From Vanilla planifolia (taxonomy: Eukaryota > Streptophyta > Magnoliopsida > Asparagales > Orchidaceae): a stretch of DNA of 64,000 nucleotides. Position 1 is the stretch's first letter; every line of letters starts with the position of its first letter. Both the position numbers and the translations under genes were made by a program. This document shows, one piece after another, positions 1-11,850 of this stretch. The stretch covers positions 1,953,242-2,017,241 of the forward strand of contig JAIUJO010000069.1 in the NCBI GenBank assembly GCA_023846275.1, given 5' to 3'. Below the pieces are notes generated by a model that saw nothing but the letters and a program-made list of their open reading frames with translations, had not been told where the DNA came from and searched no databases.

Positions 1-2400
1 AAGCAATTTTATCATAACCAATTTCACAAAAAAATAAAAACTTAAGCCAAACCTATGTAGAGAAGCTTAATAAAAAAAGAACAACTCTAATATTAGATTA
101 TCACTTGGAAAATAAAAATTATAAAAAGAGTGTACCTTTTTAGTAATGGTGGCTTATAGTTTCTTTTGGAATTAACATGTGGAGCACTAAAGATTAAAAA
201 GGGCGATAAGGTAGAGATTTTTGTTAGTGAGGAAGCTTATTTGAAAGGATAATAAGATGGTAAGCTAGGATATGGTGTCTGATTTAGGTGGGTGAAATTT
301 TATTGATTGGATTAGAAGAGTTAAAATGGCAGGTTAAGAAAAATAGGTGTTTGCAAAAGTAGAAATTTGTTTGATTGCTTGCACTCCTGGAGGAAGGTTT
401 CTCCCCTTCGACCCTTGTCTCTCATATAGGATGGAAAGTTGTAATTACTCCAACTAGAGTTAGGCATGCACGTTTTGATTACAAAGATGGAAACTAATAA
501 GAGAAATTTTATTTGTCAATAATTATAGTACAATTGAAGAACCTATCCTATTTATAGATAAAAGAGAGCCCAATGCATGAAAAGAATTAAAAAAGTAAAA
601 TTAACCTTTAGAAAATATCATAAGCATGGAAGAAAAAAGAAAAGATAAGTTCAAAGTTAAATCACTAAAGAATCTAAAAAGGATATTGAGAATTTTATGA
701 AATCAACTCTTAATTATAAAATATATGGAAAAGATAATTTATTACTTAAATCACTTGTGAATCTCAAAAAATCATTAGAATTTTATGACATATGCTCCAA
801 GTGGTTCAACCAAATTAAATATAAAACATAAAATAGTATAAAAAATTTTTGATAGAAAACATTATGCAATTTTACACATGATGATCAAATGTTATTGATG
901 ACATGACCAAGATATAAATTGTAGACAACATAGAGATGATGATTGATAGCTACCAGAAAATGTTATAGGCAACTAGCCAATGGTGGGTAGCGAGGGAAAA
1001 ATGTGCAATATAGTGATGATGGGCACCTAGGACATATTAGGCAACCAGATATTACAGATCAAAAGAAATTAATGATCAGGAAATGGTGAATGACTAATTA
1101 CACCAAGTAATACATGTACAAGAAGTGATATCAATGATGACAAATTTTACTGCAAAATATGATTGGACAAATAGAACAAAAATAGTGAAGATAATCACAG
1201 AAAAAACAAGAGTACTATAGTTGACAAAGATGACTAATCAAAATATGATTTAGTTTGACTATGAATGCATGTTTGTGAGCTAACACATGCTTTTGCTCAA
1301 ATTTCATTCTCATACATTAGACGAAATATTCCATATTCAAAAATGACATCAAATTAAACATAAAATTTCTACTAATGGTTTGATGGCCATCTTATAGAAA
1401 GTGAAGTTAATGATCAACTTTGTTTATTCTATTGCATTTAAAGATTGAATGATCTGTCATGCATTAGATTATTGATCAAGTTGTTTAATGGGCCTTCAAG
1501 TAATCTCCATCTTAGAATTTCACCATTGTCTTTTATTTCAAGCCTAACTAAAGGGTTTATTACCTATAATTCACTAGTTAAGATAACTAATTGTATGAAT
1601 AAAAGGACAATTAAAAAGAAGTTTTTTCAATAATTTTTATTTACAAAAGTTTATTTTGTACTAATTGCTTTTAAAGAAATTTTTTTGACAAGATCATGAA
1701 TTTTTCTCTATGTAATGTATCCATTAATATGAATATATTTTTTTAGCTTAAAATTTAATATTTACATTTAACAAATTCAAGTCCTATCTAAGCATCTTAC
1801 TTCTAAGACATTTCGTTATTGTTGGAATTTAAATCTTTCATTTCGTACTAATTCCTTTCTTGAGGTACATTTTGGCTTGAACGTCATTATCTTTATGAGA
1901 TTGTAGCAATGCTAAAAACCAACCTAATGTAGAGTCATATGCCAAACCAATTGTTAGGTCATAAATTATTGAAAACTATTTAGGTTCAAATAATATATTT
2001 GAATAAGTGCCTACTTAATGATTCTATTAATTCAAAATTGGAAATCATTGGATCATAAGACAAGTACACTTTAAAAAGCCAAAGGCATAAATTGATCTTT
2101 GACATGAGGGATTTTAACGTAAAAGAAAAGTGATTTAATAATCTACGCACAAAATACTAATGTTGGTGGAGAATAGGCAAGATGATTTCCCACTACAACT
2201 AAGATGATTTTCATGTGATTTTATCTTACTCCTCTTCTTTAAGTTCATCCGTACAACAAAGCATATATTATCAAAATTCTAGAAATTTACTTAAACAAAA
2301 TTAATAAAAAAATTTTTGTTTGTTATCATCAAACAAAGTACTATAAATAGGAGTTAATAACATAATAACTACTATATCACGCTCCCTAGGTGAGAATGAG
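1..2400. other. Unassigned intergenic sequence
   Basis: I recognise no gene or element here. Composition is moderately AT-rich, with a slightly more G/C-rich patch at about 150-480. Stop codons are dense in all six frames. The one 62-codon plus frame at 1445-1633 has no familiar motif and is no longer than chance expects. Confidence 0.6.
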
Positions 2401-3100
2401 CTCAACTCCATTGAGTCATATTGAAATCTCTAATATTGCTTTAACATCTCTAAATTTAGGGGGTGAAGCTCCTCCTTAGTAATCCTAGTATCTTTAGGGA
2501 CTTGATGCTCCTATCAACCCACCAAAAAACTTTGTTATATGTGATTCAATGTTAAGATTGTTTCATCATCTAAGACTAGCTCCACTTGATCTCAATGCTC
2601 ACAAGATGTGGCTAAATGTATTGTTGGGATATTTTTACTTGGAAATGATGGTGAAAGCTCAAAGTCTCACTAGGTATTTGGCATAGTTTTATAAATGAAA
2701 CAAGTTATTTAATATTAAAGGTAGCTCTAAATTCATAATCTTTACAAAAATCAAAATATAAATGTTCACAGTTATCCTTTATATAATTCTAAATGCTCCA
2801 ATATTATAGGCTTGTACTATTTTAATGACTCCAGTTAGTGTCTCTCTAACCTAACAAAAATCATTATGTAATCACTTTCAACAAACTTTCTTAGTTATCA
2901 ATGAGAATTTCCTTGTTATTTATATATTTAATTATTTCAATTAATTTATTTAGTAATATATTTATGTAATAACTAAATATGATGCATGAAAGGCTTAACA
3001 AACTAAGAAGTGCTAAAATTATAAGGTCAATGAATAAAATAATTTGGGTGCTGACGATGATTTTAAGGACTCAAAAATATTGTTCTATTAATTGAATCAT
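2400..3100. other. Unassigned sequence flanking a gypsy fragment
   Basis: This stretch lies downstream, in minus-strand sense, of the integrase fragment at 3.1-3.95 kb. It may therefore be the decayed C-terminal pol or 3' non-coding part of the same element. I could not find the integrase C-terminal GPY/F motif or an LTR. The patch at 2380-2600 is more G/C-rich than its surroundings, but no translation of it is recognisable. Confidence 0.35.
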
Positions 3101-3950
3101 TTGAATTGGAATGAGTAGAATGCTATAAATGATTCTAAGTTTCAACATGTTCCGTTACTAGGCTACAAAAAAGGATACCTAAACTTTAATTGACTACATC
3201 TATCTGCCCCTCCATTTTTTGGATAATAAGTACAAAAAAACTTAACTTTTGGCTAATTTAGGCACCAATCTATTTTTCAAAAGTACGTAGTAAATCTGAT
3301 ATGATGATCTAAAATAATTATTAGAGGTAAGCCATGAAGTTTCACAATTTCATTAGGAAATCACATCATAATACGGGAGGTATTTGATGTCTTATGGTAA
3401 GATATGGCATGAGCCATTTTAGAAAACTCGTCAATATGAATATAGAGTCATTATTTCTAATGATTTTGAAAGCTATTAATTCTAAGTCCAAACATACATT
3501 TTTCCATGATTGTTGTGCTAAAATAATGGTGTATATTTGCATTGATTATAATTACCTAAATTAGTTGTGACGCTTGTTTGACATTAAGAATCTATCGTTA
3601 CAACTTTTTTGGTAAAATTTTGGCCCCCAAAATCAATCAATCACACATCTTAATTTTTTAACTCAACCAAAATGCCTAGTGAGACCTCCAGTATGTATTT
3701 ATCAGATAAAAAATTCCTTAAGAGATGTGTGGGGTATGTAAATTCAGGATATGCAAAACAAAAACCACCTTTCAAATAATAATCATCAAAAAGTTGATTA
3801 GGTATTGACTTAATGACAAGTACGACCTAGATCTATGCAATCATTATATAAATTCTTGATGAGTGTGACTATAATTCCACCACTATAGAAGCATCATGTT
3901 GAATGCATTTAATGTTAAACTTTAAGGCAAAGTGGTTTCATAAGTTAGTA
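3100..3950 (-). pseudogene. Ty3/gypsy pol fragment: integrase zinc domain and core
   Basis: Read on the minus strand with frame changes, this keeps the motif order of a plant Ty3/gypsy integrase. At about 3600-3790 there is a remnant of the linker and HHCC zinc domain: FCFAYPEF, a GHFG-like LGILVELK, and a final YTPL before the catalytic core. At 3404-3430 comes EFSKMAHAIS, matching the VVDRFSKMAHF core motif. At about 3325-3350 there is a GLP segment matching HGLPxxIVSDRD. At 3188-3224 PKNGGADRCSQL matches the HPQTDGQTEVVN segment. Integrase inserts retrotransposon cDNA into host DNA; this copy has many stops and frameshifts and cannot be functional. No RT or LTR was found next to it, so it is a fragment. 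It lies on the same strand as the adjacent LINE but belongs to a different element class. Confidence 0.75.
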
Positions 3951-4400
3951 ATTTAAATTCAACTGTCTCAAAAGGTTATAAAATGGAAATTAATTATTTA
4001 AGTGCTGCCACATTAGTAAGTAATGTTTTGAACGCTGGCAAGTACTCTACATTATGCTTCTAACTTGTGAATAAGAGATTTACTTATAAGCTTGTATCAT
4101 GCTTAACTGCTAGTGAAATGCATCCACTCATATTTATTTGGTTCCATGTTTGTAAATAATGAGAATGATTTTGTTTACATCATTCCAAGTTAGGAGCATG
4201 CTCCATAACAATTTTTGTTGAAGTAATTACCACTTAGGTTTCTAGTCGAGATAGTCTTTGAGGAGTAGACCTTCCAGCAAAGCCTTGCATTACATGCATC
4301 CTTAAAATATTTCAATTTCTTAACAACTTATTTATCGTTTTCCTAGAGGAACCAAATTTATTTGTAATTGGCCAAATTCTTCTTGCTCACCTAATCATTA
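3950..4400. other. Junction between gypsy fragment and LINE
   Basis: Neither the gypsy motifs to the left nor the LINE homology to the right can be followed through this stretch. It may hold decayed RNase H sequence of the gypsy fragment or the 3' non-coding end of the LINE. No poly-A/T tail marking a LINE end is evident. Confidence 0.35.
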
Positions 4401-5175
4401 TTAGCATGTAGAAAAGAATTTTTCACACTTTCTAGTACGTTAAAAATCTTGTTAGGAATATATGGTATCATTAGAGTGTAAAGTAGTACTAATTAGAGGA
4501 CATGACTAACCATTACTAACTCCCTTTAAGATTAATTTCTCCTTGTAATTATTATTAATCTAGTATTGGAGGTGAACCACATATTTCTTAGCTTTAAATA
4601 ATGTGCTTTCAAGTTAAGGGATTTGAACTTAGCATCATTTGAGTCCCAGGAGTTCCGAGATGATGTTCTCAAGCTTCTGTTTGATGTTTTTAAATCAAAT
4701 AAACAAGTGCTTTTTCATATTAATCTAAAAACTTGATGTCCTCTTGAGCTTAGAGAAAAATAACTTGATAGTTTTAATGGGCCATTTGTCACCACTTGAG
4801 AAAATGATGTAGCCATCTACGAAGCACAAATGGGAGTTTGTTTTACAATTTCTTTGGTGGACTCATGATTCACTTTTTCTCATTAATAATGACAAACAAA
4901 CAGCGTCTATTATTAATACTCATCTTTAAATTTATAAACTAAATATTGAAGTTAAAGTTGTGTAGTCTGTGTTTAAAAAAGCCCTAAGATATACTACTGA
5001 ATACTTTCCTAAAGTTTAGCTTGATAATAGGTTATTGCCTTGGCTCTTGTCATTATGTAGTTCTTATGCAAGTAAGATATTTTTAGTGAATTCTCGTTAG
5101 TAAAAGTTGATTACTCCATCGAGATAATAGTGAGTAGGAAACACTGTAAGCTAACAACTAAAAACATAGTATTTT

Positions 5176-5400
5176 TTAAAAGAAACTATAGAAAAAAATT
5201 GTTCTAAAATCTTCAAAAGATTTACTATAATAAGTCTTTGGAAGGAAGATTATATTAGTACTAGTGAATACTTTAAGTGATGGGCTATCAACAAGAAAAA
5301 CAATCATAGCATCATAAATGTCATCTTGAATTATGGCCAAATAATGCTTGTAAATGAAACCATTAAAGCCATCCAATCCATGAGAACTTAAAGAATTCAT
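5176..5400 (-). pseudogene. LINE reverse transcriptase, N-terminal segment (copy 1)
   Basis: A 74-codon open stretch on the minus strand. It begins near a GLDGFNGFIYKH segment, matching the plant LINE signature PGPDGFxxxFYKxxW. It continues through a helix ending in a FLPKTYYSKSFEDFRTI segment, matching LIPKxxxPxxxxDFRPIS. This is the start of the RT domain that copies LINE RNA at the target site. The homologous segment in copy 2 is at about 15180-15360. The frame breaks on both sides, and the catalytic YADD box was not found in readable form. The ATG at its start is inside the RT domain and is not a true start codon. Confidence 0.85.
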
Positions 5401-5449
5401 GCAAAAATTAATTGGCTATATTTCCTCCACTCTAACACCCTGAATACTT

Positions 5450-6620
5450 ATCATAGCACTATTTAGTGAGTTTAAAAACAAAGCAAAGCACCTGTTAGTG
5501 GGACTAGTTAGAGGTTAAGCAATCCATCACATATTTGGCAATTGAATCCTCTTTTAAGACCCAAGTTGTAGTTGAATCTTTAAGTCATGTATTAAGATCC
5601 ATTTTCACATTATTGACATTGTGTGGAAGACATTAGTGCTTTTATCACCATCCTTGAGTCACACAGTAGATGTCTTCTGGCTCTAATACATCACCTCTAT
5701 TTTAGCAACAATGATTAGCTGATCGAAAGCACTATTATTTCCAACCGTGATAACTCATCTATAACTCTTTGAATTTGTTTTCCTTCGTCATAACATGCTA
5801 ATTTTACAATTGAAGCTTATAAGATATATTACCAAATTAAGGTTTAGTTTATTCTTGCAAGCGATTTTTAACTCTCATTAGCTTGTAAGGTATGGCCCTT
5901 ATTCCCGATGAAGCAGTTGGAAGACACCAATTCTAAGCCACCATGAGATAGAATTTTTCAACCCAAGTTCTTAAGAGACTAAGTTTTTAGTATTATATTT
6001 TATTATTGATGGAGAAATGATCGATATAGGAGTCGCCTGATGAGATATTGTTCATATGTTGTACCATTATAGTGGGACAATCTATGAACCAATCATGATT
6101 CAATAGGTAACACATCATTTACATATCATGCACTATAACCATGTTAAGCCATTTGCCTTCATTTTCATTTTTTGGCATTGTAAGAATTACAACTACAACA
6201 CCCATATTTTGTTAGAAATGTTGCCCTCAAAATAATCAAACAATTATATCATCTAACAATGTCCATTTGTCTATCACTTGTAAAGGCTTCCCATAATACA
6301 ATTAACTTAATTTTGTGGATTTTGATCATGTTATTAAAACATCAAGACACTACAATACTAACTACCCCTTGATGTAAATAATGAAGAAGTTGATAGTCAT
6401 AATATGTGATATTCACAATATGAGATTCCTAAAAGTTTTTTTAGGTCGTTTTCTAGAAAACCAATTTTTTACATTCCATTTAGTTGCATTTCTTGTTTAA
6501 CTTGTATTTGGTAACCACTATAAATCCATTATGGTCTATCTCGAAATGCTTAAGAGCCTGTGCTTTTTCCTGGCGATCATTATTAATGATTTTGAGAGAT
6601 TGAGCCTTCACTAATTGTTT
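5450..6620 (-). pseudogene. LINE ORF2 endonuclease region (copy 1)
   Basis: This lies upstream of RT in minus-strand sense, where plant LINEs encode an apurinic-like endonuclease that nicks the target. The translation is fragmentary. One segment resembles the conserved pattern of an LP-x-GxSGG-hhhhWD motif (about 6330-6440). Assignment rests mainly on position and on nucleotide homology to the equivalent part of copy 2 (15.4-16.69 kb). Catalytic residues cannot be confirmed. Confidence 0.55.
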
Positions 6621-6849
6621 AAGCTACACATCCGTCCTTTGTTTCAAGTTAGATATAAATGTTTTACTTTTACTTTACAATTTCTCATTGAAGTTAATAA
6701 TAAAAATGAACAAATAGATGATTCATTATACAATTACTTTCTTCTAATAATTGTTAATGATCTTTGATGTAGTGGGGGAGTTTTTTCTTTCAATTATGGG
6801 GGCAAGGGTGTTTTAAGCATTTTAAGAACCTATCATACCCTTATCAATT

Positions 6850-7750
6850 TCTATACCCATTTTTTGGCTCATCTATTTTCATTCATTATTCAACCTTTCG
6901 GTGTCTACATTGATGACTAATAAAGTTGGACGTTTCACATTACTAACTGCTTAACTAACTGGGATTTTATGAACTTCACCTTATCTTACAAACAAGGGTC
7001 AAACCTTTTTGCTTCTTATGTTTGACCGTTGAGAAACCATGTTTAAAATTACATAGATAGTATTTCAAAAAATTTTAAATACTTAATTTTTTTTTCCAAA
7101 ATCCATTTTTTCTCTCAATCTTTCAACTGATTCTAATATCTAAAAGATCTTTAACAAGTTTGACAAATACATACACTACACTTCCATGGGGCCTTCTTAA
7201 GATGATTTCTGTAGAATCTACTTTTAATGAGTTATTGACTGTTGACAAGATTGAGAGTAGGTACTACTTGTTCACAAGGTGGACTTGAAGGTTCTCCAAT
7301 AACATACACATTGGAGCTTTCAAAGGTTCTATATTAAGCCAAAACATTGGGAAATAATTTAAGTTTCCCATTTGAAAGACTATGATTTTCCAAATATTGT
7401 ACATCTAATATTAAATGTTGCCTAATTTTAGTGAAAATATTAAGAGCACAAATTTACCACATCATGGCTAATCCAAAGTAAGCAATTTTTTTTGGATTCT
7501 TAGTCTTACTAATTCGGTCATCCAAGTGAAAACATAGGCTATTAGAGAGAGTTCGAAGGGAGAATCCTATTTGGAAGCAAAGTAATCATTGAACATTGCC
7601 TTTTTTTCAAGGATATTGGCATTATTGTGTTTATCAAGGATGGAGCACTTATCTAGATTCACCATAAAAGAGAGGCACTAAGGAAATTACACTAATAATG
7701 TCGAAAATAATGGAATAACCCTATAACGATGTTGCAAATTTCATCATGCT
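6850..7750 (-). pseudogene. LINE ORF1 with DUF4283-like region (copy 1)
   Basis: This stretch is homologous to the better-preserved ORF1 remnant at 23.59-24.45 kb. Matching segments include 6860-7010 against 23590-23720 and 7130-7320 against 23850-24050. ORF1 of plant LINEs carries a DUF4283 domain and usually a zinc knuckle and binds element RNA. Here the reading frame is broken too often to list residues. The call is made through its relative. Confidence 0.65.
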
Positions 7751-7899
7751 CACAACAAACTTGAAAAAGGTTATTGGCTCATTATCACTTAAATGTTTAT
7801 GTTTGTTGTTTTTTTGAAATGTCATGTAAAAATGTACGATTTTTTTTATCAATTTGAATATCAATAATGCTTAAAATAATTGAATAAATACCTACAAAT

Positions 7900-9300
7900 T
7901 GTCAATTTAAAAAATTATGAAATAAAAACTTTCTCTCAAAATTGTTCATTTTCTTTTAGTATTCCTTAAGTTTGGCCAGATGTCCTTTACGCTATTAACT
8001 CGAAATTGAAAATATCGACTTGCTTCCTTATGCTTCACAATGCTCCTTTCTTTTGATATTCAATTTACAATTCATTTGAGGTTCCAGCATTAATCTTAAT
8101 CTAATGAGCTTCTTGCATCATGTTAAATGTGGTTTATGAAAAGGGATCAAGAATTAATATTAAAAAAAATTATTTTTTATATAAATATTTTAAAAAATAT
8201 TTTAAAGTATTTTTAATAAGCTTGAACAAATTCCTAAAAGTAATTTTAGACACATTTTAATTTTTCTTTTTAAATACTTTAATATTTATTTGATAATAAA
8301 TTTTTAGGTAAATTATTAAATCAAAAGACAACAATAATTTTAAAGTATACACAAGATATTTTTTGGTGGTTTGACCTAAAATCAATCCTATGTTTACCTA
8401 AGGAAAAGTCCAAGAATACAATAACACTTATATAAAAACTTACAAAATCCTAGATAGGCTAAACCCTTAGAATAATTAAATAGAAAAAACATGCCACAAA
8501 TGGTTTACAATAAAAAAGGATATATAAAATGATGAAAGGAAAACAACAATAAGAATATATGAAGTCTAATTCTTATGCTTAACGAAATGCTCAATAAGGT
8601 ACAAATATTTTAATTTTATCAATTAGAAAATGAGAGCTTAATTGATCTTAAGCAATAATTTGAGTTTGATGATAAATGACACCACAAATGGAAGTGATGA
8701 TGAGCACTAGCTATTAATGGCTTCAATACCATTACAAAAATCATTTTCTTTATACTCTTGTAAAAATTTCATCGATCCTTTGGTTTATTGATAATCATAT
8801 TTATAAACATTTTATATCGACTAATATTACTTACCGAACTGATCGATTAACCATTAGGATTTGAAGAATGTCTTTTAATTGGAAGCATAGAATTATTTGA
8901 ACAAGAGTTATAAGGGAAAATAAATAATAGTTAAATAATAGTTCTCTAACATCAATGTGATGAGAAGTATCTTGGACCATTCGATAGTCAAACTTGCATA
9001 AAGTGATAGTTTTGAATAAACTGGAGAAATTTTCAAATTATGATTTCATCTAGACCATTAGATCTAAATTATGATCTGATAGTTGGATTTAATTTTATTT
9101 GTGGATTAAATGTTGACCATGCAATCACAAGATTGCGTGATCTAATTACTGATGAAATTATTGCTTTAAAAATGGTAAACAAGTTGGAAACCATTTGATT
9201 ACAAAATTGTATCACCAGACAACTCACATCATTAATTAAATTGGAAAGTTAGCGATGTAGAAGAATAATTATATTTTAGTCAAACATGATGCACTTGCTC
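7900..9300. other. Unassigned AT-rich sequence, possibly LTR-like
   Basis: No coding motifs were seen. The part at 8150-8350 is nearly pure A/T. The stretch at 9040-9260 contains ATCTAxxGGTC-like words and a short self-complementary stretch near 9120-9141. These resemble words in the dispersed repeat at 10.5-11.1 and 45.8-46.2 kb, partly in inverse orientation. It may be a decayed LTR or another repeat-family member. I cannot define ends. Confidence 0.35.
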
Positions 9301-11850
9301 TTCTTTTTGGTCATTATAGAACATCTGGTGTTGTTTTAAAATAGTCTAATTTTAGTGTTGCTACTCTTAGGTTTTTGCTTTAGAATTTCTCCAAATTTGT
9401 TAATGGTAACATGATTAATTTATTCATGAATATACTGTGTTGTGCCTTGATTCAATATACTTCCACCCATGGTCTTGAGTGATGCCTCGATCTAATTGTA
9501 GTAGCGAGTAGGTTTAGAATTATTAGACCAAACATTTGCTATGTAGATTTAGGTTAGTTAATTCAATTAGAATTATTTTATCAATTTTTAGATTTAATTA
9601 ATTTTTTTTGAAATATTAATTTTGAAAGATAGGAAAATGAGTCGTATGATGGTCAACATATGATGATAAAAGATATTAAAAACTAAAATATTTTCTAATG
9701 TAGATAATTCAAATTTTAATTTCATTTTTGTAGCTTGCATTAATAGTTAAATTAACCTTAGCATTGCAATAAAAAATAAAATTAAAAATGCATAAAATTA
9801 AATTCAAGATGTATCACTTGATGTTTACTATTCTAACTAAGATGATCTTCATGAGATTTGATTTTTGCTCATTTTTTTCTTTAATTTCTTTCTTGAAAAA
9901 CCATACCAACCCTTTAACATCTAAAAATTTAGTCAACCAAACCTTTTATTAATACATAAAGTTTGTTATGATCAAACTAACAACCATGGCTAGGTGTGGC
10001 TAGGTTTCAACAACATAACATCCTACTTGCAAAAGTTTTTTATGTCTCAATGAAGCTCCTCTCTGTCACTTATTTAGATTAAATATATTCATGCTTTATG
10101 ACTATGTTAAACATCAGTTATTTGGCTATTATCATCAAAACCGCTTTAATTCTCCATATGTTTATGGTGATAGTAATTTTTATCATTTTCTTAAAAGCAA
10201 AATTAAACCATTTAAAAAATGAACATACTAAATAATCAATAATAAATGTTATTACCTTTTCTTAATAAAGTGATTCAATTGTACTCGCACACATAATTAT
10301 ATATATATATATATATACATAATCATTTTTCCTTATTCTAACTCTTAGACGATCTTACACCATCATGCATAACATGTTTCTATTAAAGCTATTAGTGTAA
10401 CAAAAATCTAAAGAATCACATTATCATATCAAGAAATAACTCTTGCCCTTTCAAGCAACCGTATTAAGTCACAAAATCACTCTTCTACTGTTATAGACTT
10501 AGTAGTTGGAAAGGGTGGCGATCTCCTAAATGTATTAGGGGCCCCATATGTTTGACAAATTTTATGCGCACTTATAAACAATGATGTAGAGCTATCTTGT
10601 GCAGAAATAAGCATTATCAGACTAAACTTCTGAATTCTTTTTTCATATATCACTTCGAAAATGTGTATGTAAGTGTGGTGTTAAATCTATTAGTAAATTG
10701 AATAGTTAAAATATTATATGTCTATCCAAATCATGTAGATCCAAACCTAGTGGTTCGATCACATTGTTTTCATGATCAAATGTTTGAGAACTCATTCTTC
10801 TTTCTAAACCAATAATTTATTTCAAATCATTTAATCACATAAGTTTCATGATCTGATGGTCTAAATTTCCTCCAACTTTCTAATTTGCATAAAATTTAAA
10901 TTTATTTATTTGATTATGAAGCTATTATGATCTAATGGTCTAAGTTAAAGTTAATCATGTAGCTCACATGTAGTTGTATTTTACCATGCATTTTTTTGAT
11001 TTAGAAGTCAAAAGTAAAATCAATAATGTGTCTATCATTTACCTTGGTTTGATCATGCCATTTTTGATCTAACGATCCATATAAAAATCAATCATGTGAC
11101 AACAATTTATTATGATATACTCTAGATTCTAAATGTCGTAATAATGTTTGATAAGGACTTCTTTATAAAAACTATTGAGCTAGCCAACAATTTTTTTTGC
11201 ACAAAGGACTACATTTCAATAATTTCTATTAAATTAGTGTCATTTGACCCATAATAGCAAATTGGGAAGTTTGGTTTCTACTTTTAATGTGTCTATATTT
11301 TGTACATTTTTAACATAAAAATATTGGTGAAATGTTTATGAATTTTTTAAAGCTAGTAAATTGAAATCTTATATGTAGGTGTCTTTTTATTTATTACTTT
11401 ATTCATGAAAAGCATAATACATTTATTCTTTGTTAAATATTATGTCAAACATAATATTATTTTATGCATCAAATTTGAATTGTGTCATTACAATTTTTCT
11501 TCTTCTGTTTGTTTTATTTCTTTGAAAGACTATTATTGACCTTTTATTTTATTTCAATCTTGTGATGGTTGTTTTTTTTGCAAAAGGACTATGCTAATTG
11601 GTTTTTCATTTGTTTGGCTTTTATTTGGGGTGAATGTATGCTTGGAATTAAGTTGAACATTATAAAAGTGTTGGTGTATTTTTACATTTTTTTCAAATTT
11701 ATAATTTTTACTTTTTTCCTAAACTTTAAGGAAAATAAATTTACTTTAAAATAAAATAGAAATTTTCCCAAAATCATTAATAAAGATTTACTCAAATTAT
11801 ACTTATATTTATTTTAAGTGATTAACATCCTCTGAAATCATTTGATCAAC
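9300..11850 (+). repeat. Dispersed repeat family, left copy
   Basis: About 2.5 kb whose sequence recurs, diverged but collinear and in the same orientation, at 44.6-47.0 kb. Matching points in order: 9510-9555 with 44780-44840 (shared core GGTTTAGAATTATTA), 10640-10690 with 45750-45800 (shared TTTTCATATATCACTT), 11020-11110 with 46140-46230 (shared CTATCATTTACCTT), and 11380-11660 with 46560-46840. Strand is given only relative to the other copy. No coding motif is visible. Length and lack of coding potential would suit a long LTR or a non-autonomous element, but no TG...CA ends or target duplications were found. A (TA)n tract sits inside at 10298-10317. Confidence 0.65.
10298..10317. repeat. 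(AT)n microsatellite
   Basis: About ten AT units in a row inside the left dispersed repeat. No equivalent run is present at the corresponding place in the right copy, so it probably expanded after the copies separated. Confidence 0.9.

Larger units (their letters stand above)
4400..7900 (-). mobile_element. Decayed L1-type LINE (copy 1), ORF1 to RT
   Basis: This is a non-LTR retrotransposon on the minus strand, the most complete LINE copy in the window. From its 5' side (high coordinates), 6.85-7.75 kb matches the ORF1 part of the split copy at 23.4-24.45 kb. The stretch at 5.45-6.62 kb matches the endonuclease part of the copy at 14.2-16.7 kb. RT lies at 4.4-5.4 kb. Aligned nucleotide segments shared with the other copy include the stretches around 6190-6300 (versus 16290-16380), 6470-6620 (versus 16560-16690) and 5050-5270 (versus 15030-15240). 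All frames carry many stops. Outer boundaries are approximate because no poly-A tail or target-site duplication was seen. Confidence 0.8.
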
